Shown here: positions 24,921-25,586 of the stretch, piece after piece
Layout: every line of letters starts with the position of its first letter
How positions within the stretch are numbered: position 1 is the first letter of the stretch
The notes under the pieces: generated by a model
What the model was told of the DNA's origin: nothing
Database searches by the model: none
Seen by the model: the letters and a program-made list of their open reading frames with translations, nothing else
Made by a program: the position numbers and the translations under genes
From: Scatavimonas merdipullorum
Lineage (GTDB): Bacteria; Bacillota; Clostridia; Oscillospirales; Acutalibacteraceae
Assembly (NCBI GenBank): GCA_018712865.1
Contig: DVGH01000049.1
Span: forward strand, 1 to 25,586
DNA length: 25,586 bases
Reading direction: 5' to 3'

Positions 24921-25514
24921 ATGAAATTTGGGAAAAGACAGCTTGTTTTGGCAGCGTTGGTGGTAGCGTTAGGAGCGGCAGTGTATCTGAATTGGCAGTT
25001 TGCGGGGAACGAGGAGCTGTTGACTGCAACGACCTCCGGTACTGCAAAAGAGTTGGGCCAGGCGCAGTTTGTAAATAACTCTACAGACAAAACGGCGGAC
25101 AAAGAAGAGAATGAAAGCAGCGAAAGCAGCAAAACACAGGAAAGTACGGTAACGGCAAATGAGGATTCGCTTGCATATTTTGCCCAGAGCAAGGTGGAAC
25201 GCCAAAAAACACAGGATGAAATTACAGACCTTGCAAAGGAAGTGATTGAGGCGGCTTCCTCTTCTGAAGAGGCAAAGGCAGAAGCCGTTGCCCAGGCGGC
25301 GGAGATTGCAAAGATTATGGAGCAGCAAACCAATATAGAAAGCCTGATAAAAGCAAAGGGTTTTACGGAATGTTTTGCTTTTATACAAAACGGGGAGTGC
25401 AGCGTTGTGGTTTGCAAAGGGGAATTGAGCGATGACAAGGTGATTGTCATCAAGGATATTGTAAACGGGCAATCCGGTATTGATTTTGAAAATATAAAAA
25501 TTACAGAGGCCTGA
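24921..25514 (+). CDS. spoIIIAH: Stage III sporulation protein AH
   Basis: SpoIIIAH spans the mother-cell membrane once (about 7-23) and meets the forespore protein SpoIIQ in the intermembrane space. The membrane helix is followed by a low-complexity Ser/Glu/Thr linker (about 55-75) and then the YscJ/FliF-like ring domain, recognisable by SLAYFAQSKVERQKTQDEIT and the terminal CSVVVCKGELSDDKVIVIKDIV. The 197-residue length is near normal. AAGGAGG 9 nt before the ATG is a strong ribosome site. It is the last gene of the operon, followed by a strong terminator. SpoIIQ itself is not in this window. Confidence 0.95.
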   Translation: MKFGKRQLVLAALVVALGAAVYLNWQFAGNEELLTATTSGTAKELGQAQFVNNSTDKTADKEENESSESSKTQESTVTANEDSLAYFAQSKVERQKTQDEITDLAKEVIEAASSSEEAKAEAVAQAAEIAKIMEQQTNIESLIKAKGFTECFAFIQNGECSVVVCKGELSDDKVIVIKDIVNGQSGIDFENIKITEA

Positions 25515-25530
25515 TATTGACAATTGCTTC

Positions 25531-25574
25531 AAAAGCAGGGCGCCGCTTTATAAGGCGGCGCCCTGCTTTTGCTG
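25531..25574 (+). terminator. Rho-independent terminator of the spoIIIA operon
   Basis: AAAAGCAGGGCGCCGC (25531-25546) and GCGGCGCCCTGCTTTT (25555-25570) form a perfect 16-bp GC-rich stem with an 8-nt loop, ending in TTTT. It lies 16 nt after the spoIIIAH stop. Confidence 0.93.
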
Positions 25575-25586
25575 TTAAAACGGAGA

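Noticed and set aside
1..25586. Mobile elements, prophage, CRISPR array, tRNA or rRNA genes
   Set aside because: No transposase or integrase motifs, no regularly spaced repeats, no cloverleaf or rRNA sequence were recognised; gene content is core chromosomal.

Overview
The window is a gene-dense stretch of chromosome from an endospore-forming member of the Bacillota, most likely class Clostridia. The evidence is a GerA-type germinant receptor operon, the complete eight-gene spoIIIA operon, HPr kinase/phosphorylase, WhiA, and an IspH–ribosomal protein S1 fusion of the type known from Clostridia. I cannot place it to genus from the sequence alone. There are no rRNA or tRNA genes, no CRISPR array, no insertion sequence and no sign of a prophage. 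Apart from one partial gene at the left edge, every gene is on the + strand.

Layout. (1) 1-311, minus strand: the N-terminal part of a DUF421 membrane protein, divergent from (2) 409-4078, a three-gene germinant receptor operon in the order A, B, C with 4-nt or near-zero spacing. (3) 4161-8698: hprK, a PHP-domain phosphatase, murB, rapZ and whiA, closely spaced and probably one transcript. This is the conserved Firmicute block, but yvcK, usually found between rapZ and whiA, is absent. (4) 8818-13437: dnaE and pfkA, the latter with its own good promoter and a following hairpin. (5) 13525-15660: the ispH-rpsA fusion, closed by a strong terminator. (6) 15785-16935: a UPF0340 protein and an HD-domain hydrolase, again closed by a terminator. 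(7) 17258-20229: a glycosyltransferase-like protein with a degenerate active site, then ligA. (8) 20546-25514: spoIIIAA to spoIIIAH, ending in a strong terminator.

How the genes work together. The two ends of the window serve the spore cycle. SpoIIIAA-AH forms the mother-cell half of the feeding-tube channel that keeps the engulfed forespore active, and the Ger receptor senses nutrients in the finished spore. The middle combines carbon-state control (HprK, PfkA, RapZ) with wall precursor synthesis (MurB), division and growth control (WhiA), replication and repair (DnaE, LigA), isoprenoid synthesis and translation (IspH-S1).

I did not find a wholly new multi-gene system. The points most worth following are a strong in-frame Shine-Dalgarno/ATG exactly at the IspH/S1 junction, which could release free S1; a long spoIIIAA/spoIIIAB reading-frame overlap; a GT-A-like protein that has lost its DxD motif; a 322-nt non-coding leader with repeated and inverted AT-rich elements before it; and a DUF421 gene sitting divergently beside a germinant receptor operon.
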